Assembly: GCF_018474025.1 (NCBI RefSeq)
Contig: NZ_JAHCTA010000004.1
Location: 124,001 to 188,000 of the forward strand
Length of the DNA stretch: 64,000 nucleotides
Origin: Alteromonas oceanisediminis
GTDB taxonomy: Bacteria; Pseudomonadota; Gammaproteobacteria; Enterobacterales; Alteromonadaceae
Direction of reading: 5' to 3'
Below, piece after piece: positions 8,149 to 18,148 of this stretch. How positions within the stretch are numbered: position 1 is the stretch's first letter; every line of letters starts with the position of its first letter. A program made the translations under genes and the position numbers. Below the pieces are notes generated by a model that saw only the letters and a program-made list of their open reading frames with translations, ran no database searches and was not told where the DNA came from.

Positions 8149-8988
8149 ATGATAACAGTTGGCACAATGAATCGTCTAACGGTGGTAGACGAACTACCGT
8201 TTGCATACGTTCTAACCGATGAAACGTCTTCTGACTCGGTAGCGCTCACCAGTATACACGCCCCTAAAGGCTGTAAAATCGGTATGCAACTCGACGTATT
8301 TGTATACTATGACCATGACGGTGCCCTCGTCGGAAAAACCTCGCCGGCTAAACTTCAGCGTGACAAATGCGCATTGTTAACGGCTGTCGGAGTGACTGAT
8401 TTTGCGGCATTTTTTGATTGGGGCCTAGAACGTGACTTGATGGTACTCAAGCATGATCAGGAACGTCCGATAGCGGAAGGTTTAGACTACCTTGTTCATC
8501 TCTACCACGATGATGATACCCAGCGCTTGCTGGGCAGTACCCGTTTGCACTATTTCTATCCTGAAACACTGGAAGACAATTCGTTAAGCGCAAAGTCGCC
8601 GGTAAAAGCCATGGTGTACGCTAAAACCGACTTAGGTTACAAGGTTATGATCAACGACGCGCTATTGGGCTTAATGTTTTTCTCAGATGCTGTGAAACCT
8701 TTGCGTACCGGTGATACTTTTAACGGTTTCGTCAAGCAAGTGCGCAGCGATGGTAAAGTCGACGTTAGCATGACAATTGATGGTATTGAACAACGCAAAA
8801 GCCTGGAGCAACAGATACTGGACGATCTGCAAGCTCATGGAGGTCTGTCCACACTGACCGACAAAAGCCCTCCGGAAGAAATCTACGCTCATTTTAATGT
8901 CAGTAAGGGCGCCTATAAAAAAGCGATTGGCACCTTGTTTAAGCAAAAGAAAATCCTGCTTAGTAAAGACAGCATCAAACTGATTTGA
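8149..8988 (+). CDS. CvfB-family S1-like RNA-binding protein
   Basis: A 279-residue protein with the CvfB/YitL layout: tandem S1-like OB folds (residues about 1-200) and a C-terminal winged helix (PPEEIYAHFNVSKGAYKKAI, then IGTLFKQKKILLS). The start MITVGTMNRLTVV aligns with the usual CvfB beginning (M-I-x-I-G-x-x-N-x-L-T-V), which favours the ATG at 8149 over the ATG six codons later or the longer open frame. In Firmicutes CvfB affects virulence gene expression by binding RNA; the role in gammaproteobacteria is not established. Confidence 0.85.
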   Translation: MITVGTMNRLTVVDELPFAYVLTDETSSDSVALTSIHAPKGCKIGMQLDVFVYYDHDGALVGKTSPAKLQRDKCALLTAVGVTDFAAFFDWGLERDLMVLKHDQERPIAEGLDYLVHLYHDDDTQRLLGSTRLHYFYPETLEDNSLSAKSPVKAMVYAKTDLGYKVMINDALLGLMFFSDAVKPLRTGDTFNGFVKQVRSDGKVDVSMTIDGIEQRKSLEQQILDDLQAHGGLSTLTDKSPPEEIYAHFNVSKGAYKKAIGTLFKQKKILLSKDSIKLI

Positions 8989-9010
8989 ATATTTACGGAG
9001 GCCAATGCGA

Positions 9011-9412
9011 ATGAAAACAACGGTACACTGGCAAGGCGATATGCGTTTTGAAGGTATAACGGATACGGGCTATACGACGCAAATGGACGGTGATGGAAAG
9101 GCTATATCGCCTATGGAATCGGTGCTTGTCGCGGTAGGCGCGTGCTCATCTGTCGACGTGGTTGAGATTATGAAAAAGTCGCGTATTGACTTACGCAGTT
9201 GCCGCTGCGAATTGCAGGCACAGCGCTCTGAAACAGCGCCGCGCGTGTTTGAGAGTATACACGCACACTATGTGGTCAGAGGCGAAGGCATCAAAGAGCA
9301 TCAAATCGCCCGAGCGGTGAAGCTGTCAGCTGAGAAGTACTGTTCGGTCATGTTGATGCTGCACGGTAGCGTGAATATCACCACCAGCTATGCTATTGAA
9401 GAAATAGCGTAA
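9011..9412 (+). CDS. OsmC/Ohr-family protein, YhfA type
   Basis: About 133 residues, matching E. coli YhfA along its whole length: MKTTVHWQGDMRFEG at the start, PMESVLVAVGACSSVDVVEI with the first conserved Cys, and LSAEKYCSVMLMLHG with the second. OsmC/Ohr proteins use such a Cys pair to reduce organic hydroperoxides; for YhfA the substrate is not known. GGAGG lies 9 bases before the ATG at 9011, a better distance than to the ATG two codons upstream at 9005. It follows cvfB by about 20 bases and is probably cotranscribed. Confidence 0.9.
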   Translation: MKTTVHWQGDMRFEGITDTGYTTQMDGDGKAISPMESVLVAVGACSSVDVVEIMKKSRIDLRSCRCELQAQRSETAPRVFESIHAHYVVRGEGIKEHQIARAVKLSAEKYCSVMLMLHGSVNITTSYAIEEIA

Positions 9413-9574
9413 TTCGCTATCAATTGGTTTTTTTAACCGGTTGGGAGTGAGTATATTTACCAATAGGCGTTTTTCTATTTATGTAAACTATTGATACAAA
9501 TAGGTATTTATATTTCCATAGCGTTGGCACAAGTGATGCTCTGAGATGGGAAACAACACATTGGAGTATCACTC

Positions 9575-10678
9575 ATGGAATTCTCAACACACCGAAATCG
9601 CGCAAATTGGCTAAAACGGGTCACGTCGATATTACTACTTGCTGTTTTGGCGGGTTGCGGTAACGCCGATGCTATCGACACCACAGCAACGAAAGAAGAC
9701 GACAAAATCGTCGCTATTCCCGTTGAAGCTGCCACGGTTTCATCTGGCGACATCAGTTCGCATTATGTCACTACCGCCGTTCTTGAAGCGAAAGAGGAAG
9801 CCTTTGTGGTTGCGCGGGCCTCAGGGATAATCGATGCAATATACGTGGAAGAAGGTGATTACGTCGAAAAAGGTCAAGTACTGGCACAACTCGACCCTAA
9901 GCGATACGAGCTTAATGTCGAGAAAGCAAAAGCTGATTTACAGGGCCTCCAAAAAGAGTTGGATAAAATTCATAAGGTCTATTCGCAACGGCTTGTCAGC
10001 GACGACACGGTCGACAAACTCACTGCCCAACATGCATCAGCACAAGCCCTACTCGCGCTTGCCGAACTCGATTTAAAGGAAGCTACCATAGTCGCTCCTA
10101 TCAGCGGCTTTATCGCCGAACGTAACGCCAAAGTGGGTAACCTGACAGAAAGCTTCCAACGCGAGCGTATGTTTCACATTGTACAGCAACGTGAGTTACT
10201 CGGGATTGTTCATTTACCTGAAAAAGAATTAGCCAACATTCAAAAGGACCAGCAGGCCACGCTATCGATTCAAGCCATTGGCGCGGCACCTGTGACCGCC
10301 TATGTTCAACGTGTTAGCCCGGTGGTAAATGCGCAAACGGGCACATTTAAAGTCACGCTTCGAGTTCCCAATGAACAAAATCGCCTGATGAGTGGCATGT
10401 TTGCTGAAGTCTCATTGCAATATGCAACACATCAAAACGCGACTTTACTGCCACGCCGTGCATTGTTATCCATTGATAATAAAGACAGTGTTTTTGTCGT
10501 CACTGATGGCGTTGCCAATAAAGTCGACATTGTGACTGGGTTCCAAGACGCACAGTTCGTTGAAGTGTTATCCGGGCTGTCTGGCACAGAAACCGTTGTC
10601 ACTGCCGGTCATCACAACCTGAAAGATCAGTCTCCCGTCGAAGTGATCAGCGCCGCAGCGCCCAATACCTTGGGTTAA
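9575..10678 (+). CDS. RND efflux periplasmic adaptor (membrane fusion) lipoprotein
   Basis: A 367-residue protein with a lipoprotein signal sequence (LLLAVLAGCGNA, lipobox Cys near residue 27). The HlyD-type order follows: a first barrel half (VVARASGIIDAIYVEEGDYV, then EKGQVLAQLDPKRY), a helical hairpin (about 110-160), the second half (APISGFIAERNAKVGNLT), and beta-barrel and membrane-proximal domains. It would link the two downstream inner-membrane permeases to an outer-membrane channel, which is not encoded here. GGAG lies 8 bases before the ATG. It is the first gene of the efflux operon. Confidence 0.93.
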   Translation: MEFSTHRNRANWLKRVTSILLLAVLAGCGNADAIDTTATKEDDKIVAIPVEAATVSSGDISSHYVTTAVLEAKEEAFVVARASGIIDAIYVEEGDYVEKGQVLAQLDPKRYELNVEKAKADLQGLQKELDKIHKVYSQRLVSDDTVDKLTAQHASAQALLALAELDLKEATIVAPISGFIAERNAKVGNLTESFQRERMFHIVQQRELLGIVHLPEKELANIQKDQQATLSIQAIGAAPVTAYVQRVSPVVNAQTGTFKVTLRVPNEQNRLMSGMFAEVSLQYATHQNATLLPRRALLSIDNKDSVFVVTDGVANKVDIVTGFQDAQFVEVLSGLSGTETVVTAGHHNLKDQSPVEVISAAAPNTLG

Positions 10679-10703
10679 GTACCCCGCATAAGGATTAAAC
10701 ACA

Positions 10704-13700
10704 ATGAAACTTGTTGATTTAGCGGTTAAACGGCCCGTTGCTATCTGTATGTTTACGTTTGCAATCTTGTTGTTTGGCATGGTGTCCTTGTCACGACTCA
10801 GTGTCAGCCTGTTGCCAGAACTCTCCTACCCAACCCTCACTATTCGAACCGACTATGACGGCGCAGCACCTGTTGAAGTCGAACAATTGGTTTCTAAACC
10901 GATTGAGGAAAGTATTGGTGTCGTTAAAGGTATTCGCAAAGTCACCAGTACCTCGCGACCCGAACAGTCAGACGTGGTGCTTGAGTTCAGCTGGGGTACG
11001 GACATGGATTTTGCCAGTTTAGAGGTTCGTGAGAAGTTGGATGTGCTGCAATTGCCACTCGATATCGCTAAGCCGCGGCTGCTGCGCTTTAATCCAAGTC
11101 TGGATCCGATTATTCGAATGGGATTAGGGTTTGCCGATAGCTCACAAGGCGTGAGCGTGGCGCAAATGAAAGGATTGCGTCAATACGCCGATGAACAAAT
11201 TAAACGCCGTCTTGAGTCTGTTGAAGGTGTCGCGTCAGTGCGTGTGGGTGGCGGACTCGAAAATGAGATCCATGTACTGGTCGATCAAGCCAAAGCGAGC
11301 CAACTGAATATTGATCTCAACACCGTGGTCGGGCGCTTAAGACAGGAAAATGTCAACACCGCGGGGGGGCGGATCAACGATGGAGCTCAGGCGTTTTTAG
11401 TGCGCACACTCAATCAGTTTGAGTCCCTTGATGATATTCGTAACCTGTACATCGTCAATCGCGAGCAGCGCAATATTAGGCTTGGCGACATTGCACAAAT
11501 CACTGCAGCGTACAAGGAACAGGATGCGGTAACCCGGTTCAATGGCTTTGAAGGCAGTGAAATTGCGATTTACAAAGAAGGCGATGCTAACAGTGTGGCA
11601 GTGGCTGAGCGGGTCGACGCCGCGTTAGCTAATCTGCGCGAACAGATCCCTGCTCAGTATGAGCTGACTGAGGTATATGACCAAAGTGAATTCATTTCGC
11701 GCGCCATCAGTGACGTGAAATCAGCCGGATTAATCGGTGGCTTACTGGCCATGCTAATCATCTACTTATTCCTGCGTTCGTTCTGGCCAACACTGATCAT
11801 TTCAGTGTCTATTCCGGTCTCGATTATTGCCACGTTCAACCTAATGTATGGAAACGGGATCAGTCTCAACATCATGAGTTTGGGCGGAATAGCACTGGCG
11901 ATTGGTTTACTGGTGGACAACAGCATTGTTGTGCTTGAGAACATTGACCGCCGCAAACGTGTTGGCGACAACCCCCGAGCAGCAGCACAAAACGGAACCA
12001 AGGAGGTCTCCAGCGCAATCATTGCCTCTACACTGACCACAATGGCTGTATTTTTCCCCCTCGTGTTTGTCGAAGGGATAGCCGGTCAATTGTTTCGCGA
12101 TCAGGCCCTCACTGTGACGTTCGCGCTACTGGCTTCTTTGGTAGTCGCGCTCTCCTTAATCCCGATGCTGGCAAGTCGGCAGCGCACACATGCGTCGCCT
12201 GAATCGGTTGATCCCGCATTTGCGACTACGCCCTCTATACCCATCAGTCAACGCAAGGGATTGAGTAAAGTGACGGCGATCGTGTTATGGCCGTTCGCGC
12301 TGGTGTTCCGTATCCTTTTCGTTGGCCTACCCGCTGCATTATTTTTGTTCGCTATCGTGGTGTGGCGGATCATCGCAAAGATAGGTTATTTTGTTTTTCT
12401 GCCATTGTGTTGGTTGTTTAATCACGCTTTTAGCGGTCTATCCGCGCTGTACAACCGACTACTCAATGCCGCACTGAACGCGCGCATCGTTACGCTCTCA
12501 TTGATTGTTGCCACCAGCGCTGCCTCGGTTTTACTGATACCACAGTTGGGAATGGAGTTGATCCCGAGAATGGCGCAAAACGAGTTCTATCTTGAGATCA
12601 ACCACGCCACAGGCGCACCCATTGGAGAAACAGACCGAACTTTACAAAATATTGCCCAGTTCGCCCAACAACTGGAAGGGGTAGAGAGAACCTACTCAAT
12701 AGCAGGCACCGGTAGTCTGGTGTCAGCATCCCCATCACAAGGCGGCGATCACTGGGGCAAGATAAACATCGTTGCAAAAAAAAATGCTTCAGCGCAGGAC
12801 GTGGCATCTATTCAACAAGCGCTACGCGATTACAGTGCCGGTTTCATCGGCGTCGAAACCCGTCTCGGTTTTCCCGAGCTGTTTACCTTTGCATCGCCCA
12901 TCGTGATCGAGATCAGCGGTTATGATCTTAAGGCACTGCAATATCATGGCGAACGCATCGCTGAGCAGGTAGAACAACACTCTAGATTTACTGACGTAAG
13001 TTCTACGTTACGCGCAGGTAACCCAGAGTTGTCAATCAACTTTAATCACGCACAGCTCAATCAATTGGGTTTGAGTGCGTCGAGTGTATCGCAGTTGATT
13101 GCCAGCAAAGTGGGCGGCGATGTTGCCACCCAATACAGTGTTGGCGATCGTAAAGTGGATGTGTTGGTAAGAACATCAGAGCGCCAGCGCGATTCGATTG
13201 CAGCAATCGGCAATATTATTGTTAACCCAAATTCATCAGAACCGGTCCCACTGCGCGCTGTGGCATCACTCACCATGGATGTGGGCCCCAGTGAAGTGAC
13301 GCGTGTGGGTCAACAGCGCGTTGCCCTGATTGAAACCAATTTGGCACACGGTGACCTTTCAGAAGGCGTTGAGGCGATCCAGGCTATTTTGCGCGACTAC
13401 CCTTTGCCTTTGACAATGAATACCAAAATAGCCGGGCAAAGCGAAGACATGCAGACCAGTTTCACGTCGTTACAATTCGCTTTGGCATTGGCGGTATTCT
13501 TAGTGTATCTCGTTATGGCATGTCAGTTTGAATCGTTATTTCAACCGCTGCTCATTCTGATTGCTGTGCCACTGGCCGGCGCAGGATCGGTATATGGTCT
13601 GTGGTTGACAGGAACTCACGTCAGTGTCGTGGTGTTTATTGGCATGATTATGTTGGCGGGTATTGTCGTCAATAATGCCATCGTATTGATTGACCGGATC

Positions 13701-13994
13701 AACCAGCTGCGCGAACAGGGCATGGCGAAAACACAAGCGATTAAACAAGCGGCGAGTCATCGGTTGCGTCCCATTATAATGACCACATTGACCACTGTTC
13801 TGGGTTTACTCCCAATGGCATTAGGCACGGGTGACGGCGCGGAAATGCGCATCCCCATGGCTATCACCGTTATTTTTGGGCTGCTGTTCTCTACCCTACT
13901 TACGCTGGTGTTATTGCCGGTTATGTACAGTTTATTCGAGCGCAAATCATTCAATGTCGAATCACCTTCGCATGAGGTGACCGTACATGGATAA
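10704..13994 (+). CDS. RND efflux permease 1, with an extra hydrophobic insertion
   Basis: A 1096-residue inner-membrane proton-driven pump. It begins in the family style (VDLAVKRPVAICMFTFAILL), with two large periplasmic loops and 12 expected helices. In TM4 the motif is LLVDNSIVVLENID (D405, N406), not the Asp pair of AcrB; in TM10 it is VVNNAIVLIDRI. After TM6, residues about 491-580 hold an insertion with two further hydrophobic stretches (about 523-555 and 560-572), which accounts for the extra length. A G7 run lies at 11363-11369. The second permease starts 8 bases before its stop, so the pump may be hetero-oligomeric, as in MdtBC. Substrates are unknown. Confidence 0.93.
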   Translation: MKLVDLAVKRPVAICMFTFAILLFGMVSLSRLSVSLLPELSYPTLTIRTDYDGAAPVEVEQLVSKPIEESIGVVKGIRKVTSTSRPEQSDVVLEFSWGTDMDFASLEVREKLDVLQLPLDIAKPRLLRFNPSLDPIIRMGLGFADSSQGVSVAQMKGLRQYADEQIKRRLESVEGVASVRVGGGLENEIHVLVDQAKASQLNIDLNTVVGRLRQENVNTAGGRINDGAQAFLVRTLNQFESLDDIRNLYIVNREQRNIRLGDIAQITAAYKEQDAVTRFNGFEGSEIAIYKEGDANSVAVAERVDAALANLREQIPAQYELTEVYDQSEFISRAISDVKSAGLIGGLLAMLIIYLFLRSFWPTLIISVSIPVSIIATFNLMYGNGISLNIMSLGGIALAIGLLVDNSIVVLENIDRRKRVGDNPRAAAQNGTKEVSSAIIASTLTTMAVFFPLVFVEGIAGQLFRDQALTVTFALLASLVVALSLIPMLASRQRTHASPESVDPAFATTPSIPISQRKGLSKVTAIVLWPFALVFRILFVGLPAALFLFAIVVWRIIAKIGYFVFLPLCWLFNHAFSGLSALYNRLLNAALNARIVTLSLIVATSAASVLLIPQLGMELIPRMAQNEFYLEINHATGAPIGETDRTLQNIAQFAQQLEGVERTYSIAGTGSLVSASPSQGGDHWGKINIVAKKNASAQDVASIQQALRDYSAGFIGVETRLGFPELFTFASPIVIEISGYDLKALQYHGERIAEQVEQHSRFTDVSSTLRAGNPELSINFNHAQLNQLGLSASSVSQLIASKVGGDVATQYSVGDRKVDVLVRTSERQRDSIAAIGNIIVNPNSSEPVPLRAVASLTMDVGPSEVTRVGQQRVALIETNLAHGDLSEGVEAIQAILRDYPLPLTMNTKIAGQSEDMQTSFTSLQFALALAVFLVYLVMACQFESLFQPLLILIAVPLAGAGSVYGLWLTGTHVSVVVFIGMIMLAGIVVNNAIVLIDRINQLREQGMAKTQAIKQAASHRLRPIIMTTLTTVLGLLPMALGTGDGAEMRIPMAITVIFGLLFSTLLTLVLLPVMYSLFERKSFNVESPSHEVTVHG

Positions 13995-16900
13995 TACAAA
14001 CCACTCAACCCACTCAACGAAAACGCAGCTCGGTGCTGCCGCGTTAGCGCGCTTTGCCATGCGCCGACCTGTCACCGTGTGCATGTGTTTTCTCAGCTTG
14101 CTGGTGTTTGGCATTATTGCGGGTCGCCTGCTACCGCTGGAAAAATTTCCTGGTATTGATATCCCGCAAATGGTGGTGCAAGTGCCGTACAGCGACGCGA
14201 CGCCAGCAGAAATCGAACGCATGATCACACGCCCGGTGGAGGAGGCTGTCGCATCGATGTCGGGTATTAAGCGCCTCTACGCAAATTCATTTGAAGACCG
14301 CGCTGAACTTTTTGTCGAATTTGCGTGGGACGAAAATATCAAAGCCAAAAGCATTGAGGCGCGTGAAAAAATCGATGCAATACGCCATCTCCTACCCAAT
14401 GACGTTGAGCGTATTTTGGTCTTCAAGTTCAATACCAATGACATGCCAATATTTCAGTTGCGGGTATCAAGCGAGCGAGACTTATCCAGTGCGTATGATT
14501 TATTGGAACGCAATCTGAAACGCCCGATGGAGCGCGTACCTGGCGTGTCGAAAGTGGAGCTATACGGTGTATTAAAAAAGCATATTGTCATCCGTATTGA
14601 TCCTGAGCGCGTGACCGCCCTGAATGTCGATGTGAATCGACTGTCAACGACGCTAAGAGACGCTAACTTTGCTATCAATGCGGGCCACATCACCGATTTA
14701 AACCAACAGATCACGCTGATGCCGCAGGGCGAGTTTCGCCAGTTAGACGATATCAAGCAGTTATTGATACGCCCCGGCGTGACCTTGGGAAATATTGCAA
14801 CTGTGACTTATGAAACACCACCGCGTAATGAGGGCCGGCATCTTGACCGTACATACGCGGTCGGGTTTAACGTGTTTCGGGAATCGGGCAGCAACCTTGT
14901 TGAAGTCTCTGATAGCGTTATGAAGGTGATTGATGAAGCCAAACAAAACCCCGCTTTCAATGGCATCAGCCTGTTTGTTATGGATGACGTCGCTAGCAGC
15001 GTGACTGAGTCCTTGTCTGACTTGATCGGTGCAGGTTTAATCGGCGCCGCATTATCGATTGCCATTCTGCTTGTGTTTTTGCGTCAACTTTCTACTACCT
15101 TGATTGTCGTGCTCTCAGTCCCCTTTTCAATATGCATTACGTTAGGCATGATGTATTTGTTCGGTTATACCCTGAACATTCTGTCGTTGATGGGTTTAAT
15201 GTTGGCGGTAGGCATGTTGGTAGATAATGCTGTCGTGGTTACCGAAAGCATCTTTCAGGAGAAACGACCCGGCGTTGACGCACGCATCGCCACCGAACGC
15301 GGTGTCGCCAATGTCAGCCTGGCCGTTTTTGCTGGCACGGCTACCACCGCCATCGTATTTCTTCCTAATATCGTAGGGGTCAAGATTGACGTCACCGTCT
15401 TTCTGGAGCACGTGGCCATCGCCATTTGTATCTCACTGTTTGCTTCATTGATTATTTCCCAAACATTGATCCCCTTATTGGCCAGCAAGATCAAGCCACC
15501 ACAGCGCAACCTCGCGGTTTCAAATGGTCTGTCGAGGTATCAGAAAATACTTCGATGGACACTGAATAATCCCGTCAAAACCAGTTTGTTTGCCGTGCTT
15601 GTCTTGTTCAGTACTGCGATTCCCATGCAGTATGTCACGCAAGATGGTGATGGAAATAATAATAACGAGCGTATTTGGTTGAACTACCACATGCAAACTA
15701 ACTACACGTTAGAAGAGGTCGAAATGACCGTAAACAAGATGGAGGCATTTCTGTACGCCAATCAGGAAGCCTTTCACATTAAGCAGGTGTACAGTTACTT
15801 TAACCCCGGTCATGCTGTCAGCGGGATCACGTTAAAGGACAATTTGCCAATACCGGTCAAAGAATTGAAAGAAAGGATCCGCGCTGAAATGCCAACCTTT
15901 GTGCGCGCTAAGCCGTCTTTTCAGTGGGACACCAATGATGGCGGCGGTGTGAGGATGACGATGCTCGGTGAGTCGTCTGAGCGATTACTGGAACTGAGTG
16001 AGCAAATCGTTCCTATACTTGCCAGTCTGCCAGGTTTGACCGATGTTAAAGCGGATACGGGCGCGCTGCGCCAAGAGCTACAGATCCGCATTGATCGCGA
16101 CAAAGCATTTCGTTTTGGGCTGAATGCACAAGACGTTGCCAACCTGATCAGTACCGCTTTGCGTGGTTCAGCGTTGCGTACCTTCAGACACGACCCCAAT
16201 GGCGAAATTGCCATTCGGCTGATGTACGGCGAGGAATTGCAATCATCGGTTGCCAATCTTAAAGCGCTCACTTTACGTCGCGATGGCAGTCAGCAGATTA
16301 CGCTTGATCAGGTAGCGACGATCCGTGTCGAGCGGCAATTGGCGCAAATTAACCGTAGCTATCGTCAAACGGCGCTATCCATTGGCGCCAATTTAAATGA
16401 CAACGTGACGCTGGAAGAAGCGAAAGCCCAAATCGAAAAAGCGATGCAACTGGTGGAACTGCCAGTAGGCTACGAGTGGATGCTGGGCGGCAGTTTTGAA
16501 CGCCAAGATGAAGCAAATGCCGTTATGCAAATGAATATGTTGCTCGCGGTTTGCATGATCTACGTGGTGATGGCTGCATTGTTTGAGTCGATACTCCTGC
16601 CGACGGCCGTTATCACCTCGTTGCTGTTTTCATTCACCGGTGTGTTTTGGGCGTTTTTTGTCACAGGCACCAGCATGTCAGTCATGGGTATGATCGGCAT
16701 GTTGATTTTGATGGGTATTGTGGTGAATAACGGGATCGTATTGGTTGATAGGATCAATCAGCTTATTCATGAGGGAATGACCCTTTTTGATGCCGTGCTC
16801 CAAGGCTGTGGCTCGCGCATAAGGCCCATCTTGATGACGGTGGCAACCACGGTACTTGGCCTTATTCCTTTGGCCATTGGAACAACACGCATCGGTGGCG

Positions 16901-17076
16901 ACGGACCGCCCTACTCGCCGATGGCAATCGCCATTATCGGCGGCTTATTGTTCTCCACGCTCACGAGCTTGATACTGATCCCGTTGACCTACATATCGTT
17001 GCTTAAAATGCGCCATAAAACCCAAACGCTCTGGCGGCGTTGTCAACACATGGTGTCCAAGCGTCTGCCTGCCTAA
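13987..17076 (+). CDS. RND efflux permease 2
   Basis: A 1029-residue RND permease of ordinary length, starting with a 24-residue cytoplasmic tail before AMRRPVTVCMCFLSLLVFG. It has TM4 MLVDNAVVVTESI and TM10 VVNNGIVLVDRINQL, the same Asp-Asn and Asn-Asn pattern as its partner. Its ATG overlaps the end of permease 1, so the two are translationally coupled and probably assemble together with the adaptor at 9.6 kb. No outer-membrane factor or regulator gene is adjacent. Drug or lipid export is likely, but the substrate is not predictable. Confidence 0.93.
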   Translation: MDNTNHSTHSTKTQLGAAALARFAMRRPVTVCMCFLSLLVFGIIAGRLLPLEKFPGIDIPQMVVQVPYSDATPAEIERMITRPVEEAVASMSGIKRLYANSFEDRAELFVEFAWDENIKAKSIEAREKIDAIRHLLPNDVERILVFKFNTNDMPIFQLRVSSERDLSSAYDLLERNLKRPMERVPGVSKVELYGVLKKHIVIRIDPERVTALNVDVNRLSTTLRDANFAINAGHITDLNQQITLMPQGEFRQLDDIKQLLIRPGVTLGNIATVTYETPPRNEGRHLDRTYAVGFNVFRESGSNLVEVSDSVMKVIDEAKQNPAFNGISLFVMDDVASSVTESLSDLIGAGLIGAALSIAILLVFLRQLSTTLIVVLSVPFSICITLGMMYLFGYTLNILSLMGLMLAVGMLVDNAVVVTESIFQEKRPGVDARIATERGVANVSLAVFAGTATTAIVFLPNIVGVKIDVTVFLEHVAIAICISLFASLIISQTLIPLLASKIKPPQRNLAVSNGLSRYQKILRWTLNNPVKTSLFAVLVLFSTAIPMQYVTQDGDGNNNNERIWLNYHMQTNYTLEEVEMTVNKMEAFLYANQEAFHIKQVYSYFNPGHAVSGITLKDNLPIPVKELKERIRAEMPTFVRAKPSFQWDTNDGGGVRMTMLGESSERLLELSEQIVPILASLPGLTDVKADTGALRQELQIRIDRDKAFRFGLNAQDVANLISTALRGSALRTFRHDPNGEIAIRLMYGEELQSSVANLKALTLRRDGSQQITLDQVATIRVERQLAQINRSYRQTALSIGANLNDNVTLEEAKAQIEKAMQLVELPVGYEWMLGGSFERQDEANAVMQMNMLLAVCMIYVVMAALFESILLPTAVITSLLFSFTGVFWAFFVTGTSMSVMGMIGMLILMGIVVNNGIVLVDRINQLIHEGMTLFDAVLQGCGSRIRPILMTVATTVLGLIPLAIGTTRIGGDGPPYSPMAIAIIGGLLFSTLTSLILIPLTYISLLKMRHKTQTLWRRCQHMVSKRLPA

Positions 17077-17102
17077 TAAGATTGTGAGTAGCTAAGACAA
17101 AA

Positions 17103-17124
17103 TCGGCCGCACTACAGCGGCCGA
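17103..17124 (-). terminator. Terminator hairpin between the RND operon and DUF2189 gene
   Basis: The perfect stem tcggccgc / gcggccga has a 6-base loop. On the minus strand it is followed by TTTTGTC, so it best serves the DUF2189 gene; it may also act weakly on the plus strand. Confidence 0.7.
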
Positions 17125-17136
17125 TAAATCTAAAAG

Positions 17137-17931
17137 CTATTCGTATTTTCGCTCGCGTTTAACTTCAATCGTATCAATGTAGCCATGCCATGTGGCGTAC
17201 CCAATTAACGGCATTAAAAAGATAAAGCCCACAAAACCGGTAACAAAACCAATCGCAACAGCGCTGAATATGATAGCGCCCCAGATGAGCATAGGAACCT
17301 TATTTAACCACACAGCATTCATGCTGGTGAGTACAGCTGTAGCGATATCGACCTTACGCTCCATCAATATTGGTTGGGTAAATGCACTGATAAAAAATAC
17401 CAATAGCGTGAAACCCGCTCCGACAATCGTTCCCAAGGCTAGAAAGGGTAGTAAATTTTCAAGCGTATTGTCTAAGTATTCGGGATAAAGCGCGTGGATC
17501 AGAGACGCGACTCTCAACCAGAAAATCATTAATACCATCAACAAGATTCCAAAGCCCCATTCGTTGACTGCGTTTCGGCTAATGGCTTTAAGCGAGTGCA
17601 GCATCGTTGGCTTATGCCCCTTCTCTAGTTCCCAACTGATATCGTACAGCCCAGCCGCTAAGAAAGGACCAATGAGCATAAAACACACAATGGCAGGCAT
17701 GATCACCAAGTGCCAACCGGTCAATTGGACTAAATAAGCAATCATCCATGGAATAATCGCAAACATAATTCCATAGGCGACACTCAATCCTGGCGTGCGA
17801 AGAAAATCTCTCAAAGCCAAGGAAAGCCACTTAATCGGGTCGCCAACGTCCAACTGTTTACAGGGTATGACACGTGCAATTTTGCTGTCCGTAATGGCAT
17901 TGTGCGGTGTTTCTTTGAAATGCTGAGACAT
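17137..17931 (-). CDS. DUF2189 multi-pass membrane protein
   Basis: A 264-residue protein with about six hydrophobic segments. WLSLALRDFLRTPGLSVAYG and MLIGPFLAAGLYDISWELEKG are signatures of DUF2189, an inner-membrane family of unknown function. The ATG at 17931 has AGGA 7 bases upstream; an open extension of 16 codons has no such support. It stands alone between two terminators or gaps. The upstream 217 bases to the next gene are AT-rich and contain a C8 run at 18138-18145 but no recognisable gene. Confidence 0.85.
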   Translation of the reverse strand: MSQHFKETPHNAITDSKIARVIPCKQLDVGDPIKWLSLALRDFLRTPGLSVAYGIMFAIIPWMIAYLVQLTGWHLVIMPAIVCFMLIGPFLAAGLYDISWELEKGHKPTMLHSLKAISRNAVNEWGFGILLMVLMIFWLRVASLIHALYPEYLDNTLENLLPFLALGTIVGAGFTLLVFFISAFTQPILMERKVDIATAVLTSMNAVWLNKVPMLIWGAIIFSAVAIGFVTGFVGFIFLMPLIGYATWHGYIDTIEVKRERKYE

Positions 17932-18148
17932 GCTTGATCCTTTTACTGAAGAACGATTAATTGAACCGATAGTGCTCACTGATTAGTCAATACGATGACA
18001 TAGCAAACAATAGTTCACAGCTCGTTAACAATTATAAGGGTATTTTTTAAAATTTCTCAGGGTTTTTTTAGCGCTGGATCAATAAAGGTGCGTTGATAAT
18101 TTACTCAGAATGGGATGGGTATTCACTGAAAAAGCATCCCCCCCCATG

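Noticed and set aside
8067-8249. N-terminal 61-codon extension of pxpA
   Set aside because: The family begins at MQLNCDLGEDFG, that ATG has AGGGAA, and the extension runs over the divergent cvfB start.
9421-9446. Hairpin after the OsmC gene (caattggtt / aaccggttg)
   Set aside because: It needs two G-U pairs and has no T tract after the stem; too weak to call a terminator.
18138-18145. C8 run downstream of the LRAT-like gene
   Set aside because: It lies outside any coding region, so phase variation by frameshift is not expected.
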